From the NCBI RefSeq assembly GCF_035989265.1, contig NZ_JAYKZX010000001.1, positions 310,001-374,000 of the forward strand: 64,000 bases of DNA, read 5' to 3'. The notes beneath the pieces are model-generated. The model was not told the origin of the DNA, did no database searches, and saw only the letters and a program-made list of their open reading frames with translations. The position numbers and the translations under genes were made by a program. This document shows, in pieces, positions 36,362 through 46,234 of the stretch (position 1 is its first letter; each line of letters opens with the position of its first letter). The stretch comes from Sphingobium sp. HWE2-09 (lineage in GTDB: Bacteria; Pseudomonadota; Alphaproteobacteria; Sphingomonadales; Sphingomonadaceae).

Positions 36362-36504
36362 GGCCCGGATAGAGTGCATTGGACGATCATAGGTCTTGTA
36401 CGTCCAAACTCGGCTTATTTTTCATGCTTCAGTTGGCTGCAAAGGCACCTTTACCCCAGTTTGGCGCCGCCTTGCGGCCAGCGCAGTAATAGCCGGAAGC
36501 ACCA

Positions 36505-36900
36505 GCATGCCCTTTGCGACCAATGTACCGACCCCTGTCTGGGTATAAAAGCCCGGATTCCCCGCTCCACCGGCGCGAATACGTTCCGCCAAGGTCACTT
36601 GCGGACAAAACTCGACCTCAAGCTCCCCTGCAAGATATTGGCGTTCGAATTCCTTATTCTCACCGACATAGGAGGCGATCATTTTCGAACCTGCCCCGAG
36701 CGCAACAGCTTGCCCAACCCAACGTTGTCGATGCCCGCGTTGTTCGGCACGCAGACGAGCCTTCGAACCCCGGATTGTTGAACCGCGTCGATGAGGCTTT
36801 CTGGCACCCCGCATAGGCCGAAACCGCCAAGGCAGAGCGTCATCCCATCGTAGAGGAGGCCGTCAAGCGCCTCGACAGAGTTGTTATAGATGGGGATCAC
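36505..36900 (-). pseudogene. 3-oxoacid CoA-transferase subunit A, frameshifted and truncated
   Basis: From ATG 36900 the frame reads [20 protein letters not shown], then [20 protein letters not shown], the CoA-transferase alpha start. A missing A in the run at 36682-36685 ends it at GQVRK. The next frame continues [20 protein letters not shown] and [20 protein letters not shown], up to [14 protein letters not shown]. Similarity then stops near 36505, so roughly the last third is missing, as is subunit B. It is five bases from the VOC gene stop, so it may once have been its operon partner. Confidence 0.75.
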
Positions 36901-36904
36901 TGCC

Positions 36905-37516
36905 TTAACTCTCGTGGCTGGCGTTGGCTTTGATCAGCGCTATCATTGCCTGCGGTAGATCTCTGTCTTCGTCCAACGCAGCGCGCTTGCCATTGCACCA
37001 CAGCGCAAGATGCTCTTTTCCGCGTTCGGTATGCCGATTCCATTCGGCGTCCGTCGGCGTGGTGATTTCCAGTCGAATCCCGTTCGGATCGCGGAAATAG
37101 ATACTGTAGATCAATCCATTATGGTCGGTCGGGCCAACCACTTCGATGCCGTTCTCAGTCAGCCATGCGTGCCACTGGTCCACCTCGGCAGTATCCCGCG
37201 CCTCAAGCGCAATATGGTCAAATACGTCATACGCCGGGTGACTGACTTTCGCGCGGTCAGGAAGGCCGGGCGCCTCGAAGAAGGCGATAGTGGAACCGTC
37301 ACCCATCCGGAAGAAAATATGGAAGTAAGGGAAGTCATCGCCTGTCGAGGGAATTGACGAGCCCAATACCGTGCTCGCCAGCTCCATGCCCATAACTCGC
37401 ATGTAAAAGTCCGCAGTTGCTTCCACGTCATGCGTCACCCATGCGGCATGGTTGAGCATGAGAGGCGTGAGGCCAGGATTGGCAAGCTTCGTTTGAGCGA
37501 GGTTGGTTGAGGTCAT
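36905..37516 (-). CDS. VOC-family protein (ring-cleavage dioxygenase-like)
   Basis: The 203-residue protein is best started at ATG 37516 (MTSTNLAQTKLANPGLTPLM); longer frames extend through the divergent promoter. It has two VOC half-modules: LNHAAWVTHDVEATADFYMR and HPAYDVFDHIALEARDTAEV, ending IYFRDPNGIRLEIT. Metal ligands are likely H in LNHAAW, H in FDHIAL and E in LEIT, as in extradiol-type enzymes and glyoxalases. It is divergent from the hydrolase gene, with two regulon boxes between. Confidence 0.8.
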   Translation of the reverse strand: MTSTNLAQTKLANPGLTPLMLNHAAWVTHDVEATADFYMRVMGMELASTVLGSSIPSTGDDFPYFHIFFRMGDGSTIAFFEAPGLPDRAKVSHPAYDVFDHIALEARDTAEVDQWHAWLTENGIEVVGPTDHNGLIYSIYFRDPNGIRLEITTPTDAEWNRHTERGKEHLALWCNGKRAALDEDRDLPQAMIALIKANASHES

Positions 37517-37575
37517 GGCGCGTCTCACTTTCAGGTCTCTGGCCCATGGGGTAGCTGGCGCTCGACGGCCGCACT

Positions 37576-37593
37576 GTCCCCCGCTGTGGGGAC
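37576..37593. promoter_or_regulatory. Regulon dyad copy 1 (GTCCCC-N6-GGGGAC)
   Basis: The 18-bp site has perfect six-base arms around CGCTGT. It lies between the divergent VOC (36905-37516) and hydrolase (37724) genes. Confidence 0.65.
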
Positions 37594-37623
37594 GGCTCCC
37601 GCCATGCAGCTTCGCCATTTGCG

Positions 37624-37641
37624 GTCCCCTGCTGACGGGAC
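37624..37641. promoter_or_regulatory. Regulon dyad copy 2 (GTCCCC-N6-CGGGAC)
   Basis: The same layout is repeated 48 bases after copy 1, with one mismatch in the right arm. It is 83 bases before the hydrolase start. Confidence 0.6.
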
Positions 37642-37723
37642 AGCCCCGCTCGCAGGGCACCTTAAGAAATCGATGTCAGCGAGCGCCGTTTCGGTCGCAT
37701 CATCGAGATCTCGAGGAGATATT

Positions 37724-38944
37724 ATGGATCTTCATCCGACGCCCCCCCCGGTATCTGCACCATGCTTCGAACTGGAATTTGAATGGGTCCACATCGCCTA
37801 TGATGAGACGGCCAAATTCACGGACATCTATGGATTCTTCGGCAATCAGGGGGCGGTGAATCTCGAGGGAATACGGATCAAACCCAAAGGCGTGAATTCG
37901 GACACGCTGCTCCTCTACATGCATCCAGCCTCAACCCTCCAACTATTGCCCGTGCCCCGGGAAGCCGTCGCGGCGGGCGCCCATGTCCTGTGCGCCGGCA
38001 GCCGGTATGCACGTAACGACACGGCCTGCGTCCTTGAGAAAGTCCTGCTCGACCTCGGGGCATTCATCCGTCACGCCAAAAGCAACTGGGGTTATCAGAA
38101 AGTCGTGCTGGTTGGCTGGAGCGGCGGCGGTTCTCTGGCACTGTTCTACCAGTCACAGGCGGAGTCGCCATCGATCGAGGCGACGCCTGCGGGAGACCCG
38201 ATCAACATAGTAGGTGCAGGACTGATCCCCGCCGATGCCGTCGTTTTTCAGGCGGCGCATATGTCCCGGGCACAGTTGCTCGCAGATATCATCGATCCGT
38301 CCATGCGCGATGAACTAGATCCTGATAGCCGGATCCGCGAACTGGACATCTACGACCCTGGCAATCCCAACAAGCCGCCTTACACACCCGATTTTATCGC
38401 GCATTATCGCGTGGAGCAGGCGGCGCGAATCCGTCGCATTTCCGATTGGGCGAAGGAGATGCTGGAGACCCTCCGCAAGCGCGGTACCGGCGAAGTTGAG
38501 CGCGGCTTCATAACCCATCGCACCATGGCCGATCCCCGCTTCCTGGATGGCACGCTCGATCCAAATGACCGAAGGATCAACTGGTCCTACATGGGTAATC
38601 CAGAAACTGTGAACAGCGGACCTGTGGGCCTTGCACGTTTTTCGACCCTGCGTGCCTGGCTGTCGCAATGGTCCATCGACGATACCAATGCGGACGGCCT
38701 CGTTTGCGCTGGGCGCATGAAGGCCCCCCTTCTCGTGATCGAGAACACGGCCGATGACGCAGTACCGGCGACGCACCCACGTCAGATTTTCGAGGCTGCA
38801 GGTAGCGAAGACAAACAGTTTTTACGGATCGAAGGCGCAACCCACTATTATTCCGGACAGCCCGACTTGTTGGCAGATGTGACACTATCGATGCTAGGCT
38901 GGCTTTCGGACCGTAATCTCTATCAGCAACTCTCCTGGAAATAA
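37724..38944 (+). CDS. Alpha/beta hydrolase
   Basis: The 406-residue protein begins at ATG 37724 after GAGGAG. The nucleophile elbow is GWSGGG in KVVLVGWSGGGSLALFYQSQ. The acid is likely D in APLLVIENTADDAVP and the histidine is in IEGATHYYSGQPD. There is no signal peptide, so it is cytoplasmic. It may cleave an ester or a carbon-carbon bond in a catabolic intermediate; the substrate is unknown. It is followed after five bases by a thiolase, so the two are an operon. Confidence 0.85.
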   Translation: MDLHPTPPPVSAPCFELEFEWVHIAYDETAKFTDIYGFFGNQGAVNLEGIRIKPKGVNSDTLLLYMHPASTLQLLPVPREAVAAGAHVLCAGSRYARNDTACVLEKVLLDLGAFIRHAKSNWGYQKVVLVGWSGGGSLALFYQSQAESPSIEATPAGDPINIVGAGLIPADAVVFQAAHMSRAQLLADIIDPSMRDELDPDSRIRELDIYDPGNPNKPPYTPDFIAHYRVEQAARIRRISDWAKEMLETLRKRGTGEVERGFITHRTMADPRFLDGTLDPNDRRINWSYMGNPETVNSGPVGLARFSTLRAWLSQWSIDDTNADGLVCAGRMKAPLLVIENTADDAVPATHPRQIFEAAGSEDKQFLRIEGATHYYSGQPDLLADVTLSMLGWLSDRNLYQQLSWK

Positions 38945-38949
38945 CCGAC

Positions 38950-40116
38950 ATGACTTCAATCATTGGGTGGGCGCACACGCTCTTCGGAAAGCATGAGCAC
39001 GAAACATTGGAGTCGATGATCGTCAATGCGGCGAACGAGGCCATGGATCATGCAAAAGTAGATCCTGCCGATATCGACCAGATTTTTATCGGGCACTTCA
39101 ACAGTGGATTTTCGCGACAGGACTTTCCTGCCGGTCTTGTCCTGCAGGCCAATCCCGCGTTGCGATTCAAGCCTGCGACCCGAACCGAGAATGCTTGCGC
39201 TTCCGGGTCGGCTGCGGTGTATCAAGGGATTACTGCTATCGAGGCCGGTCGAGCGCGCCATGTGCTCGTCGTCGGGGCGGAAAAGATGACCGACACGCGC
39301 GGCGAAACAGTCGGAAACAATCTGCTGGGCGCTTCCTATCTGCCTGAGGATCATGGGGTGAAGGGCGGATTTGCGGGGCTTTTCGGCCAGATAGCCGACC
39401 AGTATTTTCAACGCTACGGTGACCAGTCGGATGCCCTTGCCGCCATCGCGGCGAAGGCGCATCGAAACGGGGTCAGCAATCCTTGGGCGCAATTGCGCAA
39501 GGATTTAGGCTTCGCCTTTTGCAGAGAGGAAAGCGATCGCAATCCCGTGGTGGCCGGTCCGTTGAAGCGGACAGACTGTTCTCCCGTATCGGACGGCGCC
39601 GCAGCACTCGTGCTCGCGAGCGAGGACATCGCCAGGCTTTCGCAACGCGCGGTCACCTTCAGGGCGGCCTCCCACGTGCAGGACTTCTTGCCGATGTCTC
39701 GGCGGGAGGCCATCCATCTCGAAGGGTGCACTGCGGCCTGGCAAGGCGCTTTTGCACGATCAGGTGTTTCGCTGGATGATCTGAGCTTCGTCGAGACCCA
39801 TGACTGTTTTACCATCGCCGAACTGATCGAATATGAGGCGATGGGGCTTGTCCCACGCGGTCAAGGGGCACGTGCGATCCACGAAGGCTGGACGGAAATG
39901 GGTGGCAGGCTACCGGTCAATCCATCGGGAGGCCTCAAAGCGAAGGGACATCCGATTGGCGCCACGGGTGTTTCCATGCATGTTCTGTCGGCAATGCAGC
40001 TTTGTGGCGTCGCCCCGCAGGGGATGCAGGTTTCGAATGCGACGCTGGGCGGGGTGTTCAACATGGGCGGCACCGGCGTCGCGAACTACGCTAGCATTCT
40101 CGAGCGCAGCCGCTGA
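38950..40116 (+). CDS. Thiolase-family acetyl-CoA acetyltransferase (SCP2-like)
   Basis: The 388-residue protein has the nucleophile Cys in TENACASGSAAVYQGI and the active-site His in NPSGGLKAKGHPIGATG. HDCFTIAELIEYEAMGL is typical of SCP2-type thiolases. The last catalytic position, Cys in classical thiolases, is replaced in VFNMGGTG, as is common in this subgroup. It probably cleaves or condenses a branched or aromatic-derived beta-ketoacyl-CoA. It converges on leuD with 13 bases between stops. Confidence 0.88.
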   Translation: MTSIIGWAHTLFGKHEHETLESMIVNAANEAMDHAKVDPADIDQIFIGHFNSGFSRQDFPAGLVLQANPALRFKPATRTENACASGSAAVYQGITAIEAGRARHVLVVGAEKMTDTRGETVGNNLLGASYLPEDHGVKGGFAGLFGQIADQYFQRYGDQSDALAAIAAKAHRNGVSNPWAQLRKDLGFAFCREESDRNPVVAGPLKRTDCSPVSDGAAALVLASEDIARLSQRAVTFRAASHVQDFLPMSRREAIHLEGCTAAWQGAFARSGVSLDDLSFVETHDCFTIAELIEYEAMGLVPRGQGARAIHEGWTEMGGRLPVNPSGGLKAKGHPIGATGVSMHVLSAMQLCGVAPQGMQVSNATLGGVFNMGGTGVANYASILERSR

Positions 40117-40129
40117 ACCGTTGACGGCC

Positions 40130-40759
40130 CTAATCCAAAAGGCGGGCATCTGCGCGTATCGCGGGCACCGTGCCCGCGGATCGCACTTCCCAACCTTCGA
40201 TCTCAGGCAAGCGCTTTAGGCTCGAACCGATCTCGTCGACGCCTTCGAGCAACGCTTGCTTTCGTTCCGCTGCGAGATCAAAGCTGATTTCTGACCCGTC
40301 GATCAGTCTCACGCGCTGGCTGACCAAGTCGATCGTCATCGTTGCGCTGGCCGGATTACCGGCCAGGGTCAGGAGCCTGCGGACTTCGCCAGCCGATAAC
40401 ACGATGGGCAGAATAGCGTTCTTGAAACAATTATTGTAGAAAATGTCTGCGAAACTGGGGGCTATGATGCAGCGGATTCCGAAATCACGCAGAGCCCACG
40501 GCGCATGCTCGCGGCTTGACCCACAGCCAAAATTTTCGAGTGCGATCAATATCCCGGCATCCCGCCAAGGCGAGCGGTTAAGTATGAAATCGGGCCGCGC
40601 CCGGCCTTCTTCGCTATACCGAAGGGTATGAAAGAGTTTGGCCCCCAGCCCCTCTCGCGTAATCGTTTTCAAGAACTGCCCGGCGAGGATCTTGTCGGTG
40701 TCGACATTCGCCAAAGGCAGCGGCGCCGCGACGGCTGTCAGCGTATCGAAGACTTCCAT
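40130..40759 (-). CDS. leuD: LeuD-like hydro-lyase small subunit
   Basis: The 209-residue protein is the swivel subunit of an aconitase-family hydro-lyase: NVDTDKILAGQFLKTITREG at the N-terminus, then ENFGCGSSREHAPWALRDFG and IIAPSFADIFYNNCFKNAIL. It overlaps leuC by one base (TGATG). The pair sits in a catabolic group with HMG-CoA-lyase-like and CoA-transferase genes, not with other leucine genes, so citraconate/citramalate hydration is as likely as isopropylmalate isomerisation. Confidence 0.9.
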   Translation of the reverse strand: MEVFDTLTAVAAPLPLANVDTDKILAGQFLKTITREGLGAKLFHTLRYSEEGRARPDFILNRSPWRDAGILIALENFGCGSSREHAPWALRDFGIRCIIAPSFADIFYNNCFKNAILPIVLSAGEVRRLLTLAGNPASATMTIDLVSQRVRLIDGSEISFDLAAERKQALLEGVDEIGSSLKRLPEIEGWEVRSAGTVPAIRADARLLD

Positions 40760-42165
40760 CAGTCAAAACTCCGCACGTCGGTGATACAACCGGCGACTGC
40801 CGCCGCCGCCGCCATTGCCGGCGACATCAAGTGAGTCCGGCCTCCCGGACCCTGCCGCCCTTCGAAGTTGCGGTTGGAGGTCGAAGCGCAACGTTCGCCG
40901 GGTTTCAGCCGGTCGGGGTTCATGCCCAGACACATCGAACAGCCTGCCTCCCGCCATTCGAAACCGGCGTCGAGGAAGATGCGGTCCAGCCCTTCTTCCT
41001 CCGCCGCCTTTTTGATGCGGCCCGAGCCCGGCACGACAAGTGCGCGCGTCCCCGTCGCAACGTGACGGCCATGCGCGACCGCGGCTGCAGCGCGCAGGTC
41101 CTCGATCCGGCTGTTCGTGCAGCTACCGATGAACACAACATCGACTGGCAAGCCTTGAATAGGCATTCCCGGCACCAGCCCCATATAATCGAGCATCTGC
41201 TGCGCCTGGCGGGCCGCTTCGGGGGCGAGGCCACCCGGGTCGGGCACGACATCCTCGATGGTGAGGACCGCCTCCGGGCTGGTGCCCCACGTCACCATTG
41301 GTGCGACGTCGGCGGCGTTCATCTTTACAACGCGATCATATCGGGCACCCGGATCAGAGCGCAAAGCCAGCCAGCGTTCTTTCGCCGCCGCGAACTCGCT
41401 GCCCACAGGTACATAGGGGCGCCCCGCAAGATAGGCGAATGTCGTTTCGTCGGGTGCAATGAGCCCCGCCCGCGCGCCCGCTTCAATCGACATGTTGCAC
41501 ACTGTCATGCGCCCCGCCATGTCGAGCGCTTCGATTGCTCGCCCGGCATATTCGATCACATGGCCGGTTGCTCCAGCCGTGCCGATCAGCCCTATCATGG
41601 CAAGGACGAGATCCTTCGCCGTCGTTCCCGAAGGCAAGTCTCCTGCCACCTCGACAAGCATATTCCGCGCTGGCTCCTGCACCAATGTCTGGGTAGCCAG
41701 CACATGCTCCACTTCCGAGGTGCCGATGCCAAAGGCCAGCGCGCCAAAAGCCCCATGGGTGGAAGTATGGCTGTCCCCGCACACGATCGTAAGGCCGGGC
41801 AATGTAAGGCCGAGTTCAGGCCCGATCACATGCACGATCCCTTGTCCGGCGCTGCGCAGGGGCACATAGGGGACAGCAAATTCGGCAATGTTGCGTTCCA
41901 GGGTCTCGACCTGGAGGCGGCTGTCCGCTTCGGGAATAGGACGATCACGATGTTCGGTTGGAACATTGTGGTCCGCCACCGCTAGGGTGGCTTCGGGTCG
42001 CCGCACCACCCGCCCCGCCCCGCGCAAACCCTCAAAGGCCTGCGGGCTGGTGACTTCATTGACGAGATGGCGATCAATGTAGAGCAGCACGCTGTCGCCG
42101 TTCGATGGCGCGACGACATGCGCATCCCATATTTTCTGAAAGATCGTGCGCGGCGGCTGCGTCAT
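40759..42165 (-). CDS. leuC: LeuC-like hydro-lyase large subunit (4Fe-4S)
   Basis: The 468-residue protein has the aconitase-superfamily iron-sulfur ligands: the Cys of FIGSCTNSR and the two of [31 protein letters not shown] and [20 protein letters not shown] match LeuC. It starts two bases after the lyase stop and overlaps leuD. In this context it may act on a C5 branched diacid; the exact substrate needs biochemical data. Confidence 0.92.
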   Translation of the reverse strand: MTQPPRTIFQKIWDAHVVAPSNGDSVLLYIDRHLVNEVTSPQAFEGLRGAGRVVRRPEATLAVADHNVPTEHRDRPIPEADSRLQVETLERNIAEFAVPYVPLRSAGQGIVHVIGPELGLTLPGLTIVCGDSHTSTHGAFGALAFGIGTSEVEHVLATQTLVQEPARNMLVEVAGDLPSGTTAKDLVLAMIGLIGTAGATGHVIEYAGRAIEALDMAGRMTVCNMSIEAGARAGLIAPDETTFAYLAGRPYVPVGSEFAAAKERWLALRSDPGARYDRVVKMNAADVAPMVTWGTSPEAVLTIEDVVPDPGGLAPEAARQAQQMLDYMGLVPGMPIQGLPVDVVFIGSCTNSRIEDLRAAAAVAHGRHVATGTRALVVPGSGRIKKAAEEEGLDRIFLDAGFEWREAGCSMCLGMNPDRLKPGERCASTSNRNFEGRQGPGGRTHLMSPAMAAAAAVAGCITDVRSFD

Positions 42166-42166
42166 G

Positions 42167-43087
42167 TCACACGCCTTCTCGGCAAAGGGTTGCGGTGACG
42201 GCGTCCCGCACGCGCCCGCCGGGAAGCGAGCCGGGCAGGTCGGCGACGTCGCGCGCGACGGACATCAAGGCATCCAGGTCGATCCCGGTGGCGATTCCCA
42301 TCCGTTCGAACGTCCAGACAAGATCTTCGGTCGCAACATTCCCTGTCGCTCCGGGCGCGAAGGGACATCCGCCAAGTCCGCCAACGGATGCATCGATCAC
42401 GGACACCCCGGCCTTAACCGCCGCCAAAGCATTCGCAACGCCCAGGCCATAGGTGTCATGGCCATGATAGGCCCATCCCGCCACGTCCGGATGGCGTGCG
42501 CGCACCTCGCGCAGGAGCGCGCTGACGCGGTCAGGCGTCACGCGCCCGGTCGTGTCGCAGGGGCAGATTTCGGCCTCTGGCATTATTGCGGCGAGTTGCG
42601 CGATGATCGCGAGCGTCTGCTCAGGATCGACCGGGCCATCGAAGGGACAATCGAATGCCGTGGCGACGTTCATTCGCATGGAGACGTTGGCGGGTAAAAG
42701 GGCGACGATCCGTGCATATTCGTCCACAGAGTTGGCAGGCCGTCGACGGACGTTGTTAATGTTGTGCTTTTCCGAGACCGACAGCACGAAGGCCAGCCTT
42801 GTCGCACCTGCGGCAAGGGCACGCTCGGCGTGGCGCTGGTTGGGGACGAGGACCTGCACGTCCAGTCCGGGCAGGTCCTGAACCGCGGCCAGTACATCCG
42901 CCGCATCGGCCAACTGGGGCACAGCCGTATCGCTGACAAACGCCGACGCTTCGACCCTGCGAAGACCGGCACCATGCAGCCGCCGAACGACATCGATTTT
43001 GGTAGCCGTCGGTATGTAGGGACCAATGGGCTGAAATCCATCGCGCGGCCCTACGTCGACGATTGTGACTGCCGAAGATCCGTTCAT
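42167..43087 (-). CDS. Hydroxymethylglutaryl-CoA lyase-like protein
   Basis: The 306-residue TIM-barrel enzyme has the DRE-TIM motif DVGPRDGFQ (residues 11-19), metal ligands H208 and H210 (YHGHDTYGL) and the catalytic C241 in [15 protein letters not shown]. The family cleaves 3-hydroxy-3-methyl-acyl-CoA, as with HMG-CoA or citramalyl-type substrates. It overlaps the CoA-transferase stop by four bases (ATGA) and is one base from leuC, so the four genes form one operon. Confidence 0.9.
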   Translation of the reverse strand: MNGSSAVTIVDVGPRDGFQPIGPYIPTATKIDVVRRLHGAGLRRVEASAFVSDTAVPQLADAADVLAAVQDLPGLDVQVLVPNQRHAERALAAGATRLAFVLSVSEKHNINNVRRRPANSVDEYARIVALLPANVSMRMNVATAFDCPFDGPVDPEQTLAIIAQLAAIMPEAEICPCDTTGRVTPDRVSALLREVRARHPDVAGWAYHGHDTYGLGVANALAAVKAGVSVIDASVGGLGGCPFAPGATGNVATEDLVWTFERMGIATGIDLDALMSVARDVADLPGSLPGGRVRDAVTATLCREGV

Positions 43088-44323
43088 GCAATGACCTGTT
43101 CTTTCCGCAGCGCAGCGGCTTCGCTTTCCGTCAGACCAATATCACGCAGGATTTCGTCGCTATGCTGACCGATGGCCGGGCCGGTCCAACGCACCGTTCC
43201 GGGACTTTCGGGCACATGAGGGACGATGCCGCTATGCAGCATGGTCCCAAGCAGCGGATCCTCCACCTCCTGAACCATGGCGCGAGCGCGGTATTGCGGA
43301 TCTGCGACGGCATCGGCAGCGGTGTAGGCTCGCGAATTGGGGATGTCGGCATCGGTCAATAGCGCTTCAAGGGCGCTTGCCGAAAAGCCGACCGTCCACT
43401 CCCCAATCAGCGCATCGAGTTCCGCCATATTGGCGACGCGATTCAGATTTCCAGTAAAACGCGCCTCGTCGATCAGGTCGGGGCGGCCGATGGTCGTCAT
43501 CAGCCGTGCGAAAAGCGGCTCGGAGTTTGCGGCAATCAGCACATATCCGCCATCCGCCGTCGGATAGGCATTGCTGGGCGCGGCAGTGGCGATCCCACCG
43601 CCCGTTGGCTCTTTGATCTTGCCGAGTTTGCCATATTCCGGGAGCATGGCTTCCATCATGCTGAACACGCTTTCGGTAAGCGCCACATCGAGTGTGCGCG
43701 CCTTGCCGTCCCCGCCTGTCCGATCGCGCTGCCACAACGCCGACATGATGCCGAACGCCGCATAGAGGCCGGCGATCGAAGTCGCCGATGCTGACACCGA
43801 CGCGTACGGGAGGCAGCCCGTGCGTGCACGGAGGATGATTCGTCAGGTAACGCAGGCCGCCAATCGCCTCCCCGATGACACCGAAAGCAGCCCGGTCGCG
43901 ATAGGGCCCGGTCTGGCCGTAACCCGAAATGCGCGCCACCACGAGGCCCGGACGCGCAGCTTGAAGTGTCGCGTCGTCCAATCCCAGCTTATCGAGATGT
44001 CCTGGACGAAAATTTTCCACCAAGACATCGCAGGTCGCGATGAGCCGCATCAGCAGTTCGCGAGCGCCCGCCTTCTTGAGGTCTACAGCGATGCTACGCT
44101 TGTTGCGGCCGTGAACGGACCACCATAGCGACTGGCCATCGATCTGCTCGCCCCATCGACGCACGGGATCCCCTGATGGCGGTTCGACCTTGATCACGTC
44201 GGCGCCCAAATCACCGAGCAAGCGCGTGCAAAACGGCGCTGCGACGAAGTGGCCGATTTCAATCACGCGCAGTCCAGCCAGCGGCTGCTGAGCAAGCGAC
44301 GGTTCGTTCAAAGCTACATCCAT
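43084..44323 (-). pseudogene. CaiB/BaiF (family III) CoA-transferase with one-base frameshift
   Basis: The 5' frame (ATG 44323) has GLRVIEIGHFVAAPFCTRLL, LGADVIKVEPPSGDPVRRWG and NKRSIAVDLKKAGARELLMR. It reads correctly to PVRVGVSIGD. An extra base near 43778-43779 (GACTTCGATC instead of GACTCGATC) then breaks it. The other frame continues SIAGLYAAFGIMSALWQRDR, RTLDVALTESVFSMMEAMLP and [18 protein letters not shown] C-terminal sequence to 43084. Repaired, it is a normal enzyme of about 412 residues. The damage may be a true mutation or a sequencing error; all downstream operon genes are intact. Confidence 0.8.
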
Positions 44324-44371
44324 TCCCTACACATCACGGATGCGGTTTGCGGTAGGGGAGAGGCACTGTCG

Positions 44372-44389
44372 GTCCCTGCGACCGGGTAC
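44372..44389. promoter_or_regulatory. Degenerate regulon dyad (GTCCCT-N6-GGGTAC)
   Basis: The site matches the island dyad in length and left arm, with one substitution in the right arm (GGGTAC). It lies between the CoA-transferase operon and the divergent LuxR gene. Confidence 0.35.
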
Positions 44390-44549
44390 AGGCCACCCTA
44401 AGCCTTCCGCGATCCGAGCTGGTGTGGAAGCGCAGTCCGGCATCTCTTCTGCTTGGCGGGACAATGCGATTGAAACTGCCCGCTGAGGATGATAGGCCCT
44501 TCCTAGCTGTTCCACAGAGTGACAGGCTTAATGTTCTAGAGGAGAGGGT

Positions 44550-45362
44550 ATGGCGCTTATGAACCCGGTCGGGTCGTACGACAGTCATGACATCAGCACG
44601 CTCATCCGTGCGATTGGAGAGCCGGCGTTTGGCGTAGAACTGCTCGGCTTCCTCAACAAAGTCTGTGGCGCAGAGCATTGCGCAATCTTCGACTGGCACG
44701 GCGAAGCGCCTAGACAACGGGTAGCGATCAGCCATGACGGTTCAAGTCAGGCCTATCGAAGGACTTCGCAATATCTTAGCACTGGCCTGTGGCAAGATGA
44801 TCTAGCGTTCAAATGCACCCGCGACCAAGTCAGCAGCAGGACACCGTCGATCCAGCGAATCGACATCCGGGACTTGCCGCATAACGACCTACGACACATC
44901 ATCTACGAGTTGAGCCATGTCCGTCAGCGCCTGCTGCTGTGCGGAGATGGCAATCGAAACGGACCGGTTTTGAGCATCCTGCGCGGCGAGCGAAGGGGTT
45001 GTGTTTCGGAGAGTGAAACGGCGGCCCTTGAGAGCGTGTCGGTCACGCTCCTCTCCATCCTTGGCAAACAGAACGAGATTGCATGGCAGCGTGACAGGCT
45101 TAGTTCCGCCCTCTCTTCGCTCGAAACTATCGAAGCCTGCATCCAGAAGGCACCTGAAGGCCTGCCTCGCCGAGAGACAGAGGTATGCGCGCGAATAGTT
45201 TATGGCATCAGCACCATCGGGATCGCGCTCGACCTCGATATTGGTGAACAGACGGTCACCACCTATCGCAAGCGCGCCTATCAGCGATTGGGGATTGGTA
45301 GCCAGCGCGAGCTTTTGACATGGTATATGGAACGGTGGGCTCTGCACTCGACGATCCATTGA
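44550..45362 (+). CDS. LuxR-family transcriptional regulator
   Basis: The 270-residue protein has an N-terminal sensor-like region of about 180 residues without a recognised ligand domain and a C-terminal LuxR HTH (about 200-262). The HTH reads LPRRETEVCARIVYGISTIG, then DIGEQTVTTYRKRAYQRLGI and SQRELLTWYM. A strong AGAGGAGAGG precedes ATG 44550. It is divergent from the CoA-transferase/lyase/LeuCD operon and next to an IclR gene, so either may control this island. Confidence 0.85.
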   Translation: MALMNPVGSYDSHDISTLIRAIGEPAFGVELLGFLNKVCGAEHCAIFDWHGEAPRQRVAISHDGSSQAYRRTSQYLSTGLWQDDLAFKCTRDQVSSRTPSIQRIDIRDLPHNDLRHIIYELSHVRQRLLLCGDGNRNGPVLSILRGERRGCVSESETAALESVSVTLLSILGKQNEIAWQRDRLSSALSSLETIEACIQKAPEGLPRRETEVCARIVYGISTIGIALDLDIGEQTVTTYRKRAYQRLGIGSQRELLTWYMERWALHSTIH

Positions 45363-45441
45363 CTACCCGTCCTGATTGGGTTTCTACCGCGGACAAATGA
45401 TTGGTAGTCGATCGGAAGAATGAGAGACGTGGGAGTATTTT

Positions 45442-46221
45442 ATGACGGGGCCATCGAAGGCGAGCGTGACGCAAAGTCTGGACCGTGCAATCGATATACT
45501 GCGTCTGATCGGCGACAGAAGCCGAACAGGAGTCCGCCTCGCCGACCTGTCGCGAGCGTCGGGGCTGGCAAAACCTACCGCTCTTCGTCTTGTCCGCGCC
45601 CTTGAACGGCAGGGCTTGGTTGAGCGTTGCTCCGTGGGAGACACCTACCATCTGGGAAAGGATGTGTTCGTCCTCGGCCTACTCGCCAGCGAACGACACG
45701 GAATCGCAAAGATCGCGACTCCATTTCTGCGTCATCTTGCGGAAGAATCCGGCGACGCTGCGCTGCTCACCTTGAGACAGGGCAGATTTGGGGTTTGCAT
45801 TCAACGAGAGGAGGGCGCCTTTCCAATTCGTTCCTTTGCGCTGCGAGTTGGCGACCGCCATCCTCTCGGCGTCGGATCGAATACCTTGGCAATGCTTTCG
45901 GCCCTGGAAAGGGACGAGTTGGAACCGGCCATCGCGTTCACAAGCGAACAGGTTCGTAAATATTACCCGACCTACAATGAGGTAGATTTTAGAGAGGAAG
46001 TGGTTCGCACACGCGCCATTGGATATGCGCTCAATCCTGGCCGGCTTCTTTCGGGAAGTTGGGGAATGGCCGTGTCCGTTACAGACGCTAGCGGTCATTG
46101 CGTAGCGGCGCTCTCCATCGCAGCGGTGGAAGCCCGTATGGATGAGGGACGGAGGCCCGAATTGGCAGAACTGATGCGACGCGAGGCGGCCTCTTTGGCA
46201 CAGGCTCTGGGGACGGCATAG
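45442..46221 (+). CDS. IclR-family transcriptional regulator
   Basis: The 259-residue protein has a winged HTH at about 8-70 (QSLDRAIDILRLIGDRSRTG, LADLSRASGLAKPTALRLVR, YHLGKDVFVLG). The effector domain at about 80-255 contains SGDAALLTLRQGRFGVCI and VGSNTLAMLSALERDELEPA. IclR proteins usually bind short dyads and sense aromatic or acyl compounds. It is a leading candidate to bind the GTCCCY-N6-GGGGAC sites, which is inference. It converges on the NIPSNAP gene. Confidence 0.9.
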   Translation: MTGPSKASVTQSLDRAIDILRLIGDRSRTGVRLADLSRASGLAKPTALRLVRALERQGLVERCSVGDTYHLGKDVFVLGLLASERHGIAKIATPFLRHLAEESGDAALLTLRQGRFGVCIQREEGAFPIRSFALRVGDRHPLGVGSNTLAMLSALERDELEPAIAFTSEQVRKYYPTYNEVDFREEVVRTRAIGYALNPGRLLSGSWGMAVSVTDASGHCVAALSIAAVEARMDEGRRPELAELMRREAASLAQALGTA

Positions 46222-46234
46222 CGTTAGGCGCGGC

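Noticed and set aside
40831..41985. A 384-codon plus-strand frame antisense to leuC
   Set aside because: leuC on the minus strand has full motifs; the plus frame has none.
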